28,534 bases of DNA from Dunaliella salina. Lineage: Eukaryota > Chlorophyta > Chlorophyceae > Chlamydomonadales > Dunaliellaceae. Where the stretch lies: positions 62,972 through 91,505 of the forward strand of contig MU069559.1 in assembly GCA_002284615.2 (NCBI GenBank), read 5' to 3'. The position numbers and the translations under genes were made by a program. Below are positions 1 through 10,499 of this stretch, in pieces. Each line of letters opens with the position of its first letter. The stretch's first letter is position 1. The notes under the pieces were generated by a model. That model made no database searches, was not told the origin of the DNA, and worked only from the letters and a program-made list of their open reading frames with translations.

Positions 1-633
1 AGATCAATCCTGAGGTGCTTGCCCATACACATGCACAGATCATGCTGACCCATACCATCACATGCACATGCACAGATCAACCCTGAGATGCTGGCCCATA
101 CACATGCACAGATCTTACAGACCCATACCATCACATGCAGAAGCACAGATCAATCCTGAGGTGCTTGCCCATACACATGCACAGATCATGCTGACCCATA
201 CCATCACATGCACATGCACAGATCAACCCTGAGATGCTGGCNAGATCAATCCTGAGGTGCTTGCCCATACACATGCACAGATCATGCTGACCCATACCAT
301 CACATGCACATGCACAGATCAACCCTGAGATGCTGGCACATACACATGCACAGATCTTACTGACCCATACCATCACATGCAGAAGCACAGATTAATCCTG
401 AGGTGCTGGCACATTCACATGCACAGATTATGCTGACCCATACCATCGCATGCACATGCACAGATCAACCCTGAGGTGCTGGCACATACACATGCACAGA
501 TCTTACTGACCCATACCATCACCTGCAGAAGCACAGATCAATCCTGAGATGCTGGCACATACACATGCACGGATCATGCTGACCCATACCATCACATGCA
601 CATGCACAGATCAACCCTGAGATGCTGGCCCAT
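1..633. repeat. 73-bp tandem array with alternating unit types (146-bp higher order)
   Basis: Units start at 1, 74, 147, 220, then after the N at 242 at 243, 316, 389, 462, 535 and 608, always 73 bp apart within each contig. Two variants alternate (agatcaatcctgaggtgctt and agatcaaccctgagatgctg). The last, partial unit (608-633) runs directly into the malic enzyme exon. The array lies in the upstream intron. Peptide repeats readable across it change frame each unit and are not taken as coding. Confidence 0.95.
242..242. other. Single-N assembly join
   Basis: A unit of the 73-bp array is cut after 22 nt by one N, then a new unit begins. This is best read as an unresolved contig overlap, so the true copy number is unknown. 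Confidence 0.8.
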
Positions 634-669
634 GGCGCCTTGTATCCTCCTTTGAATAACATCCGCGAG
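610..669 (+). CDS. Malic enzyme exon with the YPP...IR motif
   Basis: The 3' splice site is cacag|ATCAAC and the donor is GAG|gtgaga, giving 20 codons in phase 0. Its first 24 nt are also present in the units of the 73-bp array upstream, so the exact acceptor used cannot be proved from sequence alone; LYPPLNNIRE is the secure part. Confidence 0.85.
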
Positions 670-3600
670 GTGAGAGTTCTGTTGGGTGTAGAAGCTCTGG
701 TGGCAGTGTTAGAAAGCAGAGATGGACACATGGGCAGTGTTTGCCAACTCCATACAAATGTGCCACATGCAATAGCTTTAGGGACGATTCAATTTGTATT
801 TGGTGTATTCAAGTGGAATTGGCCAAGCTTACACGTGAGGCGGTCTGCTGGGGGAACAAGTTTAGGGTGCAACGTCCAAAAGTCATACAGGTACACATGT
901 GACACACTTTTTTTAAAGCCCAATTGCAAGTATATCTGAGCAATAAAAAACTGAATGCAGCTATGGGCAAGCAAGTAGCACCGCGTTCTGGATACAATTA
1001 TTGCAAGGATTTTTTCCTTCAGGAAGGACAGGAGGCTTGGGTCTGCAAGTAAGAAAGAGTTAGAGAATGTGTTCGTTGCAAAGAGACACCAGGCGTAGGA
1101 GGCATCACTTGTGTTCATTGCATGGATAATACTTAGAATGCATTTTTTGGTTTTGCAGTACACGTGACCCTGTTTGACTCACGAAACTCATGGTGCAGCT
1201 ACACCTCGACACATATAAGCAACAGATTGTGGTTGCAATGAGGCTGCTGAGATGCTTCATGTTTGGTGTTTCTGAATTCTCGTCTTTGCAGAGAGGCTGC
1301 TGAGATCTTCTGTGCCTGGTCTTCCTGCATGCTTGTGGTAGCAGAGGGGCTGCTGAGGTGCTTCATGTTTTGTGTTTCTGCATGCCTGGGGTAGCAATGA
1401 GGCGGCTGGGGTCTTTCATGCTCTGTGATTCTGCATGTTTGTGGTTGCAGACACGTCGCTATATAGGGATAAAAATGCTTGCCTAGGACACTAACCAAGC
1501 ATGCAGTCAGCAGAGCATTGACCAGCATATGCCGCATGTGGCATTGTTGTTTCTTGGATGGGTTACTGAGTACCTGCATTTCCCTCCCAGACCTCCACTT
1601 CTACAGCTTGCCAATGTTACATGCTCCATTTCTTTTGCTGCTTTCTCTTCAGGTCGCCGTCCATGTTGCTAAAGCTGTGGCACAAAAAGCTTACGGTAAG
1701 CACTGTGGGGTGTACAGGCCTGTGCATTGGCTTACGGTGCTTCAGTGTACGCCTACTTTCAAAGCTTGATCCTGCTTACTTATGGTGAGCAGTTAGAGGT
1801 GTGCAGGCCAGAACACGGGTGTCTGTTTGGCAGATGACGTGGGTTTGCAAGCTCTGTTAGGATGATTGTTTGCTTCTTGTTGCAAGCTCTGTTAGGATGA
1901 TTGTTTGCTTCTTGTTGCAGGCTCTGTTAGGATGGTTGTTGCTTCTTGCAAGCGCTGTTAGGATGATTGTTTGCTTCTTGTTGCAGGCTCTTTGTGTCCT
2001 GGAGGGTGTGTGAATTGCAGCCGTTTTCCTTTTTCCAGGATGAAGCCGTCTGCCGATAATTCATTTGAGTCCCATATTCCCCTTGGCTGGTCTCAAGGCT
2101 GCAGCTTTAAAATCTTTTTCGCGCCAGCATCATTGCTTTGCTGGCCTTGAGACAGCAGTGGCGTTTCCCCTGTCCCGGCATAATTTGCTTTGCTGGTCTT
2201 GAGGTAGTTGCAGTTTGCCCGTTGCCCCAGCATTACTTGCTTTGCTGGTCTTGAGGTCGTAGCAGTTTTCCCCTTGCCCCAGCATCATCTTGTGCACTGG
2301 TATTTATTGCATTGAGGCACGCACCCGTTGACTGATGCCTGTATCTGCCGGCTCTAGAGGGGCCAGGGCCGGGCCATGTTTCACCATGGCTGCATGCCTT
2401 GTCTCATGTTTAGCATGCATAACGACCCATGATGGCGTGAAGGAGGAGTCCATTGCTGTTATCATTTTGTTGGGCATGGACATGCATGGGTATGGTAAGT
2501 TTGATAACTCAGCCTTGGATGAACATTGTCGGCAAGGGGCAAAGCCCTTTTAAGGCGAAGTTCTATACCTTTATTACTGGGCACTGACTTTATCATTGGT
2601 AATAAGAATGAAAGAACACAGCCTTGAACGCGTGTTTCTGGCCTTGCTCCTTGACAGCAACACACATTCCAGGCTGTATTCTGTGGTTTCTATTAATACT
2701 GATTAAAGGCTTAGTCGTATTTTTTATGATCAGACAACATTGTAAGTAATAATAGGTGATACGTAATGTTATGTAATACATCACGTAATACCACGTGGCC
2801 CTCGCACAATATCGTTTAATTCTTTGCAAATTATTTCCCGAAGTCCAAGCTGACAGCTCGAAACAAATCAGCAACCATTCTCAGGTTACAAATTTGGGAA
2901 GGAAGGGCAACTTACAGCATGAGAAAGGTGTTGATGGGATGGTTCAACAGCCAATCCACCTCACTCCTGGAGAGGCCAAGCGGTACATCGAGGACAAGAC
3001 AGGAAACGACAGGCAAGGTTTGACACCAAAACTGAAGGACGAGGTTTGACATTGTCTTAGGTAGCACCACTTTTTGTCAAGCCCTTGGGAAAGCCCAAGC
3101 CCAAGTCCAAGCCCTTGGGCTTGTTGCAACATAAGGGATGATGCAAGCACTACCTGAGTGCAAGTCACCCTTGGCACAGCATCAAGCAGCTTGATGTCTC
3201 AAGCAAATAGCCACTCAAGAGTGCAGGGGAGGAGGAAGTCATTGACTTTTAGGAGCAGGAGGAGAGCTCTCCGCTCAAGGCAGCATCAGTGTCTGCAGAG
3301 AGGTTGTGAGGCAGCTTCTGCGCTTTGTCACCAGCACCGAGGCGTCATTCGTGACCCTCATCCGCCCATTAAAGCGTATTCGGGCGAGAAACACGGAGGG
3401 ACAGATGCAGTGCAGTTGGGAATGGATGCTCTGAGCCCATCCTCCTCTAAGGGTGACGCGTACGATAATGCAGAAGCAGCAGCAGCAGCGAGGTCGCAGC
3501 AGTTTGGATGTCAGTTTTTTCAATAGCAGCAACAGCAGTAGTACCAGCAGAACATTTGTTTTGCGCTCCAGCTTGCGTGTAGAATGAACAGGACAACATT

Positions 3601-4506
3601 GTGGGAAAATTGGGCAACTTGACGTTTTGCAAGTATTCAAGGTGTATTTGTTCAACTTGTAACCTAAATGGGGGCACTTTTCAAATATTCCCAGAGCAGG
3701 GTGCCCTTGTTTGCACCTTCAAAGCTTAGCACCAGAATGTGGCACACACCCAAGCTTAAAAGGTGGCAGTCGGGGGCAACACGCCTAATCGGCCGCGGTG
3801 TGAACCCTATTTTTCACCACCAAATCTCCATTCCAGACCACCTCCTGCATGAAATTGGATGATTATTTGTGATTTGATGTCCTTGTATCAAAGTAATATC
3901 ATTGCAAAAAAATGGAGCGAAGAGACCCCATGATTGGTCAGGTACAGATTTAGCCATTTTCCTGAAAGAAGTTGCAGCACAGGGGGTACCAAATATGTTG
4001 ACTTTTTGACCTCCTCCTTTCCTACTCAAAATATTGAATAAGCAGAATGTCACCATGATTTATGGGGTGTACCAATACAAACTTTTGGAAGTGAAAATGG
4101 TCTCAGTGTGGAGCTGTGGGCCTTTTTTTGGGAGATCTGAAGCCAGGAGAGTCATCTGGGGACCTCCAATTTTCATGATGTTTTGTGGATGTGATCATTT
4201 AAGGAATAATAATGGTTGGCATGGTTCGACTTAGAAAGAAAGTTGAGAAAGAGTATATCCAGTGGTACAGGCCAGTTGACCACCTCTGATTACATGCAAT
4301 AGGTAGTACACTTCCTATTGCATAATTAATAAAGCAACATGTCTCCTCATGTAATCAAGTGTCCTGCTTGAATTTGGACCCTCCCGTGGGCATGGTGGGT
4401 TATAGGATCCTAGGGATTGATTTGTCATGTTGCTGTTAGGACTCTTTCGGAAGGCCAAAACAAGCATGCAAAGGAACATGCATGCACCCGCGCGCGCGTG
4501 CGCGCG

Positions 4507-4594
<88 letters not shown>

Positions 4595-5882
4595 CATGCA
4601 TGCATGCATGACAAGGCTCTTAATTTTTTGCCCACTGTGCAAAGCAATGCCTTCCCTGCTGGGAGAGGGCCTGCATGAGCCTTGCAGGCTCCAACCGGGG
4701 TTAGCTCAGAAGGCAATGACGCTTTTGACTCTTATGATGAGTGATTGCTTTGAGTGATTGCCTTGAGCAATGACCCCGTCTTCTTTGATTGATAGTCCTT
4801 CTTGATTGATAATCCATCAATGGTCATTGCCTTGAGTAATTGCCTTGAGCAATGACCCCGCCTTCTGTGATTGATAGTCCTTTCTGATTGGTCATCCTTT
4901 TTGATTAATAATTCATCAATGGTCATTGCCTTGAGCATGAGCCCAGTCAGATGACTCATGGCCTCGTGATGCTTAAGTTTTGGCTTCCTTTTCTGCACCT
5001 CGCAAGCCTGTACACCTCCCTTCTCCCCGAACCTGCCCTATCTACTTGAGGCCGTTTCAAGTGCACAAGCAGTTGTCTACTGAATCCCATATTTTGCACT
5101 CAGATCACAGTTGAGATTTGAGTGCGCATTTGGCAGAAAAGGTAATGTCACTTGGAAGGGCACGGTAAAATACATCATAAGTTAACATTATGAATTACTG
5201 TACAGCATGTTGACCATTACGCAATATTTATCTTTTTTCAAGCTCTGCGTAATGCACAAAAAATGGTTTTGAGGTGCGAATTTGGTGAATTTTCAGGGTT
5301 TTCCGGAGAATTTTGGTGCGTAATGGGGGGTGCGCAATGGATTTATTCAATTCGAAAAAAATAAGGGTGCGTACTGGTCACAATTCTCTACGGTACCCAA
5401 CATTTCATGGGGGTGTTGTACCCTAGCAATGATAAGTATGCAGGTGAGGGATTCACATGGGAGCAGTTAATACCCTTTTTGGTCTGGATAGGGACACTGG
5501 AAGGAGGNCACTGGAAGGAGGGTTAGGGGGGGGGGGGGGGGGGGGGGGGGGTCCATCCAAGAATTGCCATGTGTCCACAACTCCTGTTGCTCTCCTTTCT
5601 TGTTTCTATATTTCTTGCTTGCATCCAACTGATGAAACCTTATTTTCACCAGTGTAAATTTGCGTATTTTTTTGCCTATCCAAAAAGATAAGCTGGAGCA
5701 GTAATCATACACCATCCTCCATGCCACATAGAATCGAAACATGCCACATAAAATTAAAAAGCATTGGTGCTGCTTGTTTGTTTCCAGAGAATGGCTTTGC
5801 CACCGCTTTGCCGAAGCCCCACAACCTGTACGATGCAGCTCGTGCAGCCATGTACAACCCAAGGTACCGGCGCTACAGATAA
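610..5882 (+). CDS. Malic enzyme, C-terminal part (three exons: 610-669, 1653-1695, 5788-5882)
   Basis: Three exons join in phase to give the C-terminal end of a malic enzyme, which oxidatively decarboxylates malate to pyruvate with NAD(P)+. Exon 610-669 reads INPEMLAHGALYPPLNNIRE, with the family's G-x-x-YPP-x-x-x-IR signature. Exon 1653-1695 reads VAVHVAKAVAQKAY. Exon 5788-5882 reads ENGFATALPKPHNLYDAARA and ends MYNPRYRRYR-stop, matching the family's usual AYExGxAT...P.P.NL tail. Splice sites are GAG|gtgaga, ctcttcag|GTC, TACG|gtaagc and tttccag|AG; phases are 0 and 1. All upstream exons lie outside the window. The family is recognised from known conserved motifs; NAD versus NADP preference and compartment cannot be judged from this part. 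A TGTAA poly(A) motif follows at 6296. Confidence 0.88.
1235..1453. repeat. 53-bp tandem repeat, about four copies
   Basis: The block GGCTGCTGAG recurs at 1242, 1295, 1348 and 1401 (last copy diverged), exactly 53 bp apart. Most units end in a (t)tgcag-like string. It lies in the malic enzyme intron 670-1652. Confidence 0.85.
1653..1695 (+). CDS. Malic enzyme penultimate exon (43 nt)
   Basis: It has a pyrimidine-rich acceptor, ctttctcttcag, and a strong donor, gtaagc. The reading frame VAVHVAKAVAQKAY continues in phase from the first exon and ends with one base of the next codon (G), which the last exon completes as GAG. Confidence 0.85.
1846..1990. repeat. 35-bp tandem repeat, about four copies
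   Basis: The unit TGCAAGCTCTGTTAGGATGA starts at 1846, 1881, 1916, 1947 (31-bp step) and 1982 (partial). It is inside the last malic enzyme intron; units carry acceptor-like cttgttgcag strings. Confidence 0.9.
2080..2300. repeat. 52-bp degenerate tandem repeat, about four copies
   Basis: GCTTTGCTGG followed by TCTTGAGG recurs at 2135, 2187 and 2239, with a more diverged first copy near 2083. It lies in the last malic enzyme intron. Confidence 0.8.
3638..4288. mobile_element. Diverged copy of a TIR element (same family as 14101-14772, opposite orientation)
   Basis: The stretch aligns over its length with the reverse complement of 14101-14772. Anchors include the GTGGAGCTGTGGGCC block near 4112, CCAGGAGAG near 4145, GGTCAGGTACAG near 3937 and the terminal CTCTG at 4284-4288. 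The left end is decayed (CAAGG at 3638) and no target duplication is visible. It has no transposase, so it is non-autonomous, and it sits in the last malic enzyme intron. Confidence 0.7.
4489..4610. repeat. Compound microsatellite (CG)n-(CA)n-(CATG)n
   Basis: CG runs at about 4489-4515, CA at 4515-4592, then five CATG units. The alternating purine-pyrimidine tract could form Z-DNA (inference). Cys/Val and His/Thr repeat ORFs over it are artefacts. Confidence 0.98.
4740..4945. repeat. About 82-bp duplicated block, two copies plus a partial
   Basis: TTGCCTTGAGCAATGACCCC followed by GATTGATAGTCC and CATCAATGGTCATTGCC occurs from about 4758 and again from about 4840, and TGGTCATTGCCTTGAGCA again near 4920. 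Confidence 0.85.
5196..5395. mobile_element. 200-bp MITE with TA-flanked TIRs
   Basis: The left end TACTGTACAGCATGTTGACC and the reverse complement of the right end TACCGTAGAGAATTGTGACC stay similar for about 28 bp (22 matches by eye). Both arms continue into TACGCA, and GCGTAATG-type motifs recur inside. TA is found at both outer edges, compatible with a TA target duplication. It has no coding capacity. Confidence 0.7.
5508..5508. other. Single-N assembly join
   Basis: The N is flanked on both sides by the same CACTGGAAGGAGG string, as expected of an unmerged contig overlap. Confidence 0.8.
5526..5551 (+). repeat. Poly-G run (26 G)
   Basis: Uninterrupted run of 26 G on the + strand in the last malic enzyme intron. 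Similar runs are at 14737-14757 (21 G) and 21621-21661 (41 G). Confidence 0.97.
5788..5882 (+). CDS. Malic enzyme terminal exon
   Basis: The acceptor is gtttgtttccag|AG. The two leading bases complete the GAG codon begun at 1695; 30 further residues follow and then TAA at 5880-5882. GFAT, PKPHNLYDAA and the basic, tyrosine-rich tail fit malic enzyme C-termini. The roughly 4.1-kb intron before it carries several repeats and transposons, listed separately. Confidence 0.88.
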
Positions 5883-5943
5883 GCAGCTAGGAGCGCAGCT
5901 CCAGATTAGCAGTATGACATACAGCCATGTACAACCCAAGGTG
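5846..5943 (+). repeat. Duplicated 22-bp piece of the malic enzyme last exon
   Basis: CAGCCATGTACAACCCAAGG in the coding exon (from 5847) recurs from 5923 in the 3' UTR, after the TAA stop. Confidence 0.85.
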
Positions 5944-6295
5944 CAACTGCTGCAGCGCATTAGTTGTGATGGGTGTGCTGGCTTTAGTCAGCTGAGTTGG
6001 TTTCATTTTTGGAGCTGAGTTGGAGCTGAGTTGGTTTCATTTTTGAGCTGGGTGAGTGTTTGACCAGCTGCCAATCAGGGGCTGAGCCTTGGGATGCAAG
6101 CCATGCCCTGGTAATCCTTTTGGTGTGCATCCTGGCTTCGTTTTACGGGGGCTAGGTTCAATTTGTTGTTGAGTGGGTGGGCTCCTGTGCATGCACATCA
6201 AGCCTGTGCAAGTGTGCACCCTTTTACATGTTAGCAGAGCATGTTGTCCATAGCTAGGTGTCTTGGGTTCTTTTATGCGAAGGTTGCAGGTATCC

Positions 6296-6401
6296 TGTAA
6301 TTGGCTGAAAACAGGCCTTCCAAACAGTATGCTGCAATTGACTGCAAACAGAGGTCCCAAACGTTATGCTGTAATTGGCTGCAAACAGGGCTTCCAACAA
6401 G
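6296..6401 (+). terminator. 37-bp repeats carrying TGTAA poly(A) motifs
   Basis: Three units start at 6296, 6333 and 6370. The first and third begin TGTAATTGGCTG and the second TGCAATTGACTG. TGTAA is the usual green-algal polyadenylation signal, and these are well-placed candidates about 415-490 nt after the malic enzyme stop. Use in vivo is inferred. Confidence 0.55.
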
Positions 6402-7488
6402 GGATCATTTGAGGCTTGCTGTTATGTATGTGTAGCTCACCTGCTCCTTCCTTCATGTATACCTCCTTGTGTTTTTCTTACAAGGAAACTGGTAGGGAAG
6501 CTGGGAAGGTGCACTGGCAAGGGAAGGCTCTCCAGCACACGTAGAAGCAGCTGACATGCAGCGAGCTGTGCTTTACTCTTGTGCTCTTGCGTCAAAGAAT
6601 TGAGATAGGTTTTCCCAGCAGGTCTGTTGCACTGTGCAGGAAAGCAAGGGGCAGGCCTGGATAGAGTTATGGGAATCTTGCTGAAAGACTCCTTTTTTTG
6701 GTTTGAATAGGCAAGCAGTCTGTTGTTTTGACTGGAGACCTCCACTTCCGTTGTAATTTTGCTAAAAGGCAGCTTGGGCCCATTGAGGTATTCATTTTGG
6801 GGCCACTCTTTCTCATTTAAGGATCAGCTTACGTCCATTAAGGTGCTCATTCAAGTCAAATACTCATGCTGTACCTTCTGCTTCAATTGCTTTTTGCGGT
6901 TTTCTAAGATGCACTTATTGTTCCTCAATTTTCAACGTTTCAACAGACGGTCATGTTTCTCTCTGCGGACAACTGTGTATTGCAAAGGCAGACAGAGGGA
7001 AAAAAGAACTATTCACGCTTGTTGTTCGGCTGCGTGCATTAAGGACCTTCCATTGATCCCTATCAAAGGGCTCCAACGAGAACCCCCGATCTGATCCAGG
7101 ACTCCAATCTCAGACTTCCCACCGGGAGGTGCGCCCTTTTCACAGATGACCGGGGGTGGCTATAATACGACGGTCGATTTACAGAGAGAAAAGAATTGCA
7201 TTGGCGGCGAGCACCCGGTGGACTGCCTAATGTAGCGTGGCTCGTCAGCAAGGTTACGAGAATTGCGCGGCTTGTCAACTCTCGGCCTGGAAAGTTCTGC
7301 TGTCGTTGCGAGTGGGTCCGAGTAGTTTTGGCAGTGACGAGTGCTCAAAGGGCACCAGGGAATGGTTTTGTGAAATGGCGCTCTGACTTTGCCAGGTGCA
7401 CGATTGGTAGCACAGCTTCCCAGGACCACTTCAGGGCAAGGGTCTAAAAGTGGTGGCTCACTTGAATTGAGCTTGATATACTGCAGCG
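6402..7488. other. No supported gene
   Basis: Only short open frames without recognisable motifs or convincing splice sites were found. This is taken as intergenic sequence beyond the malic enzyme gene. Confidence 0.5.
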
Positions 7489-8382
7489 ACATTACCATAT
7501 CAGCGCTACTATCTTGCGAGGGTCTACCCTACCTTGCGAAGTGCCTAACATAATTTTGTATCTCATTTTGCGACTTTTGAGACTGGCGAGGGGGATAAAT
7601 TATGAAAAATTGCGAACACCTGAAAATGGCAAAATAAGCAAGGTTTGCGAACTGCAACAAATGGCTCTGAGGCCTGGTCTTCAACCCTCTCCACCTGCAA
7701 CCTCAGTCCATGCATCCCTCAATTCATGTCCATGCAACCCTCAGACCTGCCAGGCCCGTACTTCAAAGACATGTCTACTGCTAAAGGGTTGGGCCAAACT
7801 GAAGATGTCTAGCGCATGGAAGAGGGAGTTTGCAGTGGACATGTCCCCGGGGGAACGGCAACGTCCCGAGGAGTACCACCACCTTACTGCTGCGCGCCCC
7901 TCCCACATCTACCTTACCCACACACGCTGCTGGTTGCCAAGCTCTGCTTTTTGTTCTGCTGCTGCTGCTTCCTGTCAAGAGATGTGCAGCCGCACCCTCT
8001 TGCACCCGGACAGCGAGAGTGGGCTCTAGGCGAATGCGGAGCATCCTGGGCTTGGTTGGGATTTCTTCATCAGCCGCTGTGCGCTTGCGCTTTGTGCACT
8101 CGAGAAGGGGCCTTTGACCCTTGGAGGCGTGTAGGTCCATTTCTGGGCGCTCGAAAGGCCAGAATTAGAACACGCACATCTTGCGAGGCCTAAAAATAAG
8201 AAATTTCTAGCAGCGTTAAAATCTTCCGCGGGGCACAGACAATTATTTATTATTACCGGTACAGGTATTATTTGTAACGAAATAAATATGCATGCAATCG
8301 GAGTGCGTGTAGGCGTCGTCCGGGCGCATCAGTTTTCGCGGTTCAGCATACCAGTGGGTCGGACCATCTGTTGTCTGTACAC

Positions 8383-8444
<62 letters not shown>

Positions 8445-8504
8445 TTATTCTTATTCTTATTATTACTGTTATTATTATTATTATTATCTTCGTCATTATT
8501 ATTT

Positions 8505-8541
<37 letters not shown>

Positions 8542-8580
8542 CATTTACTCGCAACATTCCCGGCGCTGATACGGTAATGT
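7489..8580. mobile_element. TIR element of about 1.09 kb with subterminal TTGCGA motifs
   Basis: The left end ACATTACCATATCAGCGC (7489) and the reverse complement of the right end ACATTACCGTATCAGCGC (ending at 8580) are inverted copies. Both continue after a short gap into TTGCGAG, about 26 of 32 bases agreeing. TTGCGAG/TTGCGAA-like motifs cluster in the left subterminal 160 bp (7514, 7532, 7568, 7610, 7645). A (TTA)n microsatellite lies at the right end inside the element. A minus-strand open frame at 7781-8140 has a KRKR stretch but no recognised domain. No transposase is seen, so it is probably non-autonomous. Confidence 0.7.
8383..8540. repeat. (TTA)n microsatellite
   Basis: About 50 TTA units, with interruptions at 8443-8460 and 8488-8510. 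The poly-Asn, poly-Ile and poly-Tyr frames here are artefacts. Confidence 0.98.
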
Positions 8581-9606
8581 ATTACGACGATTTACTACAA
8601 GGTCCCAAATAACTTAATTGCTTTGTTTGCGAGTTTTAAGGCTTCCCGAGGTCCGCCAGAAAAACTCAAACTTTACGAACTCCGGCATTTTTGGTGCCTG
8701 AAAGCTTTTGCCCCTGCTCTCTTCCATTCCATTTCTTCATTCATGAGGAGTCCCGAGTCCAAGCAGATCCATTCAGAGCCCTTGCTTGGCGTGCTGGCTC
8801 CACCCCTTCCCTCCCTCTGCTGGAAGCATGTCGAAAAGGTTTCTCAGCCCTTTGGCATCGTGTAGCAGCATTCCTAGGCCTGATTTATTGCTGAATTTGA
8901 ACCTGCACCTTTTATGAGCCCCTGGAAAAGTAATTTAAAATGTCATACCATATTGTGACATGCCCAAATAACCATTTAGTTATTCGCAAAACCCCCAGTG
9001 TTGCTATGGTACAGACGCTGTGAGTCACAATGCGTCTTTAAAAGTAAGGCTTGGGAGAGAAAAGGAGGAAACAGGGAGAGTTATGGTGTTGTTCGCTGCA
9101 TGTACAGGTTGACAGGTTTATAATTTAAAGGTTACAAAGGTTACAAAATAAGTTTTAGCCTTCAGCCATGAAGTCTGGCTGCTCAGCTTTCCCTAGAAAA
9201 CCAAGTGAATGCGGTATAACACACAGGCAGGGGAAAAAACACAGGTAAAAAGCAGACATGTAAAAAAGAAACATGGCAGTGTCTGCATGTAAGGCAGAAA
9301 AACAAGCAGCAAAAAGGGAGCATGCAAAATAGAAGTAGCTCGAGTTATTCAGTAAAGTGTCTGTCATCATCCTCAGGTAGCATGCACACGAATACAGGTT
9401 TCCACAGTACTCAGCCAAACCCAGAAAATTGCCATATATGCACAGAGCTGGCGCGTGTTCTGCCCACAAGGGCAAGCAGTATGCAATTCAGCGCTCAAAC
9501 CACAAAGGAAAACAGCGCACCCACAAGCGCCCACGGCCGAGCCTTTATAATTTAAAAGAAACAAGAAAAATAAACGGCGAGGTTGCTCAAACCAGAAATG
9601 TCCCCA
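8581..9606. other. No supported gene
   Basis: No splice-consistent coding segment or recognisable repeat was found, only scattered short open frames. Confidence 0.45.
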
Positions 9607-9813
9607 TCACCACTTTTTGATTGCTCCCCACAGGCCTTGAATGGGAATTTCTTGTCCTCGCTGCTCTTTGAGGGCTTTATCTAGCATGGAACTTTGCATG
9701 AGCATATGCTTTCAGGCAATTGCTGCAGTTCCTTTCATATCATGAAACATTGCAATAGGGAGTTCCGAGTAAACTGTTTGCCAAACATTATGCAAATCTG
9801 CATCTGACCATTT
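9607..9813 (-). pseudogene. Coding-like remnant of unknown protein with in-frame TGA
   Basis: A minus-strand frame reads KWSDADLHNVWQTVYSELPI and continues to GTAAIA, then meets TGA (9714-9712). The same frame stays protein-like (KHMLMQSSMLDKALKEQ and on to LWGAIKKW) up to TGA at 9609-9607. The family is not recognised. It may belong to the same decayed unit as 10500-11112. Confidence 0.4.
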
Positions 9814-10499
9814 CTCTCCTTGCACTTGGTGTCTGAATATCTAGATTTTCGAGCCAAACATATGAATGTTCCGGTTAAGACTTCTTGCGCCTTATTCTCA
9901 GTGCTTACTTGGAGAACCTCTGCTTTACGTGGTACTATGAGCGCATGTTTCTCAACAGTTGATGTTTCTATACGCATTTTTTTTTTGAAGACTTGTCCAG
10001 TTCCAGGTCTGTGTTTTCGCTCAGCTGCCCTCGTAGGCGGATATAGCGATGTAACCTTACCTTATCGAACAGGCTGCTTCCTCCAGGGAAGTTCAGGGGT
10101 TAATAAGGAGTTTCAGGGCTACCTGAGAGATAATTCATAACCTCCGCAGTCTACCCAATTTGCTTTGTTTAAAAATCTCGGGGTTTGAGTACTAAACTAA
10201 TCCTTCTTTCAATTTCTTTCAATTCCCTTTGGGTTACCCGAGGGTCTGAACTTCCACAACTTCCTCCTCCTTCCTTAGATAACCTGCTTCTTGTCTGCTT
10301 CTCTGAGGTTCAAACAATGAGAAGGAAAAGAGGAGCTACGTAGGCAGGAAATATGCGAAGGGTACAATGCTATCGGTACCTGCTGACCAGGGCAGCCAAG
10401 GCTCTGGCTGATCGGCTGCTGGTGAAACAATCCCATCCAGCATCAAAAAATTGAAACACCAACTCTGAAAAAAATTTGAAACCCTGTACGAGTCTTGAT

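Noticed and set aside
1..731. Repeat peptides such as GLICACACDGMGQHD on the minus strand
   Set aside because: They arise from the 73-bp array and shift frame every unit.
1833..1872. Possible malic enzyme last exon reading DDVGLQALLG-stop after tttggcag
   Set aside because: The phase fits, but the exon at 5788 also fits and encodes the family's true C-terminal tail.
2960..3049. Open frame LTPGEAKRYIEDKTGNDRQG on the + strand
   Set aside because: It looks coding-like but lies inside the malic enzyme intron, lacks clear paired splice sites and matches no family I know.
3299..3431. Frame EVVRQLLRFVTSTEASFVTL on the + strand
   Set aside because: Same intron; only an acceptor-like site on one side, and no link to a neighbouring exon.
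8243..8577. Poly-Asn, poly-Ile and poly-Tyr ORFs
   Set aside because: Translation of the (TTA)n microsatellite.
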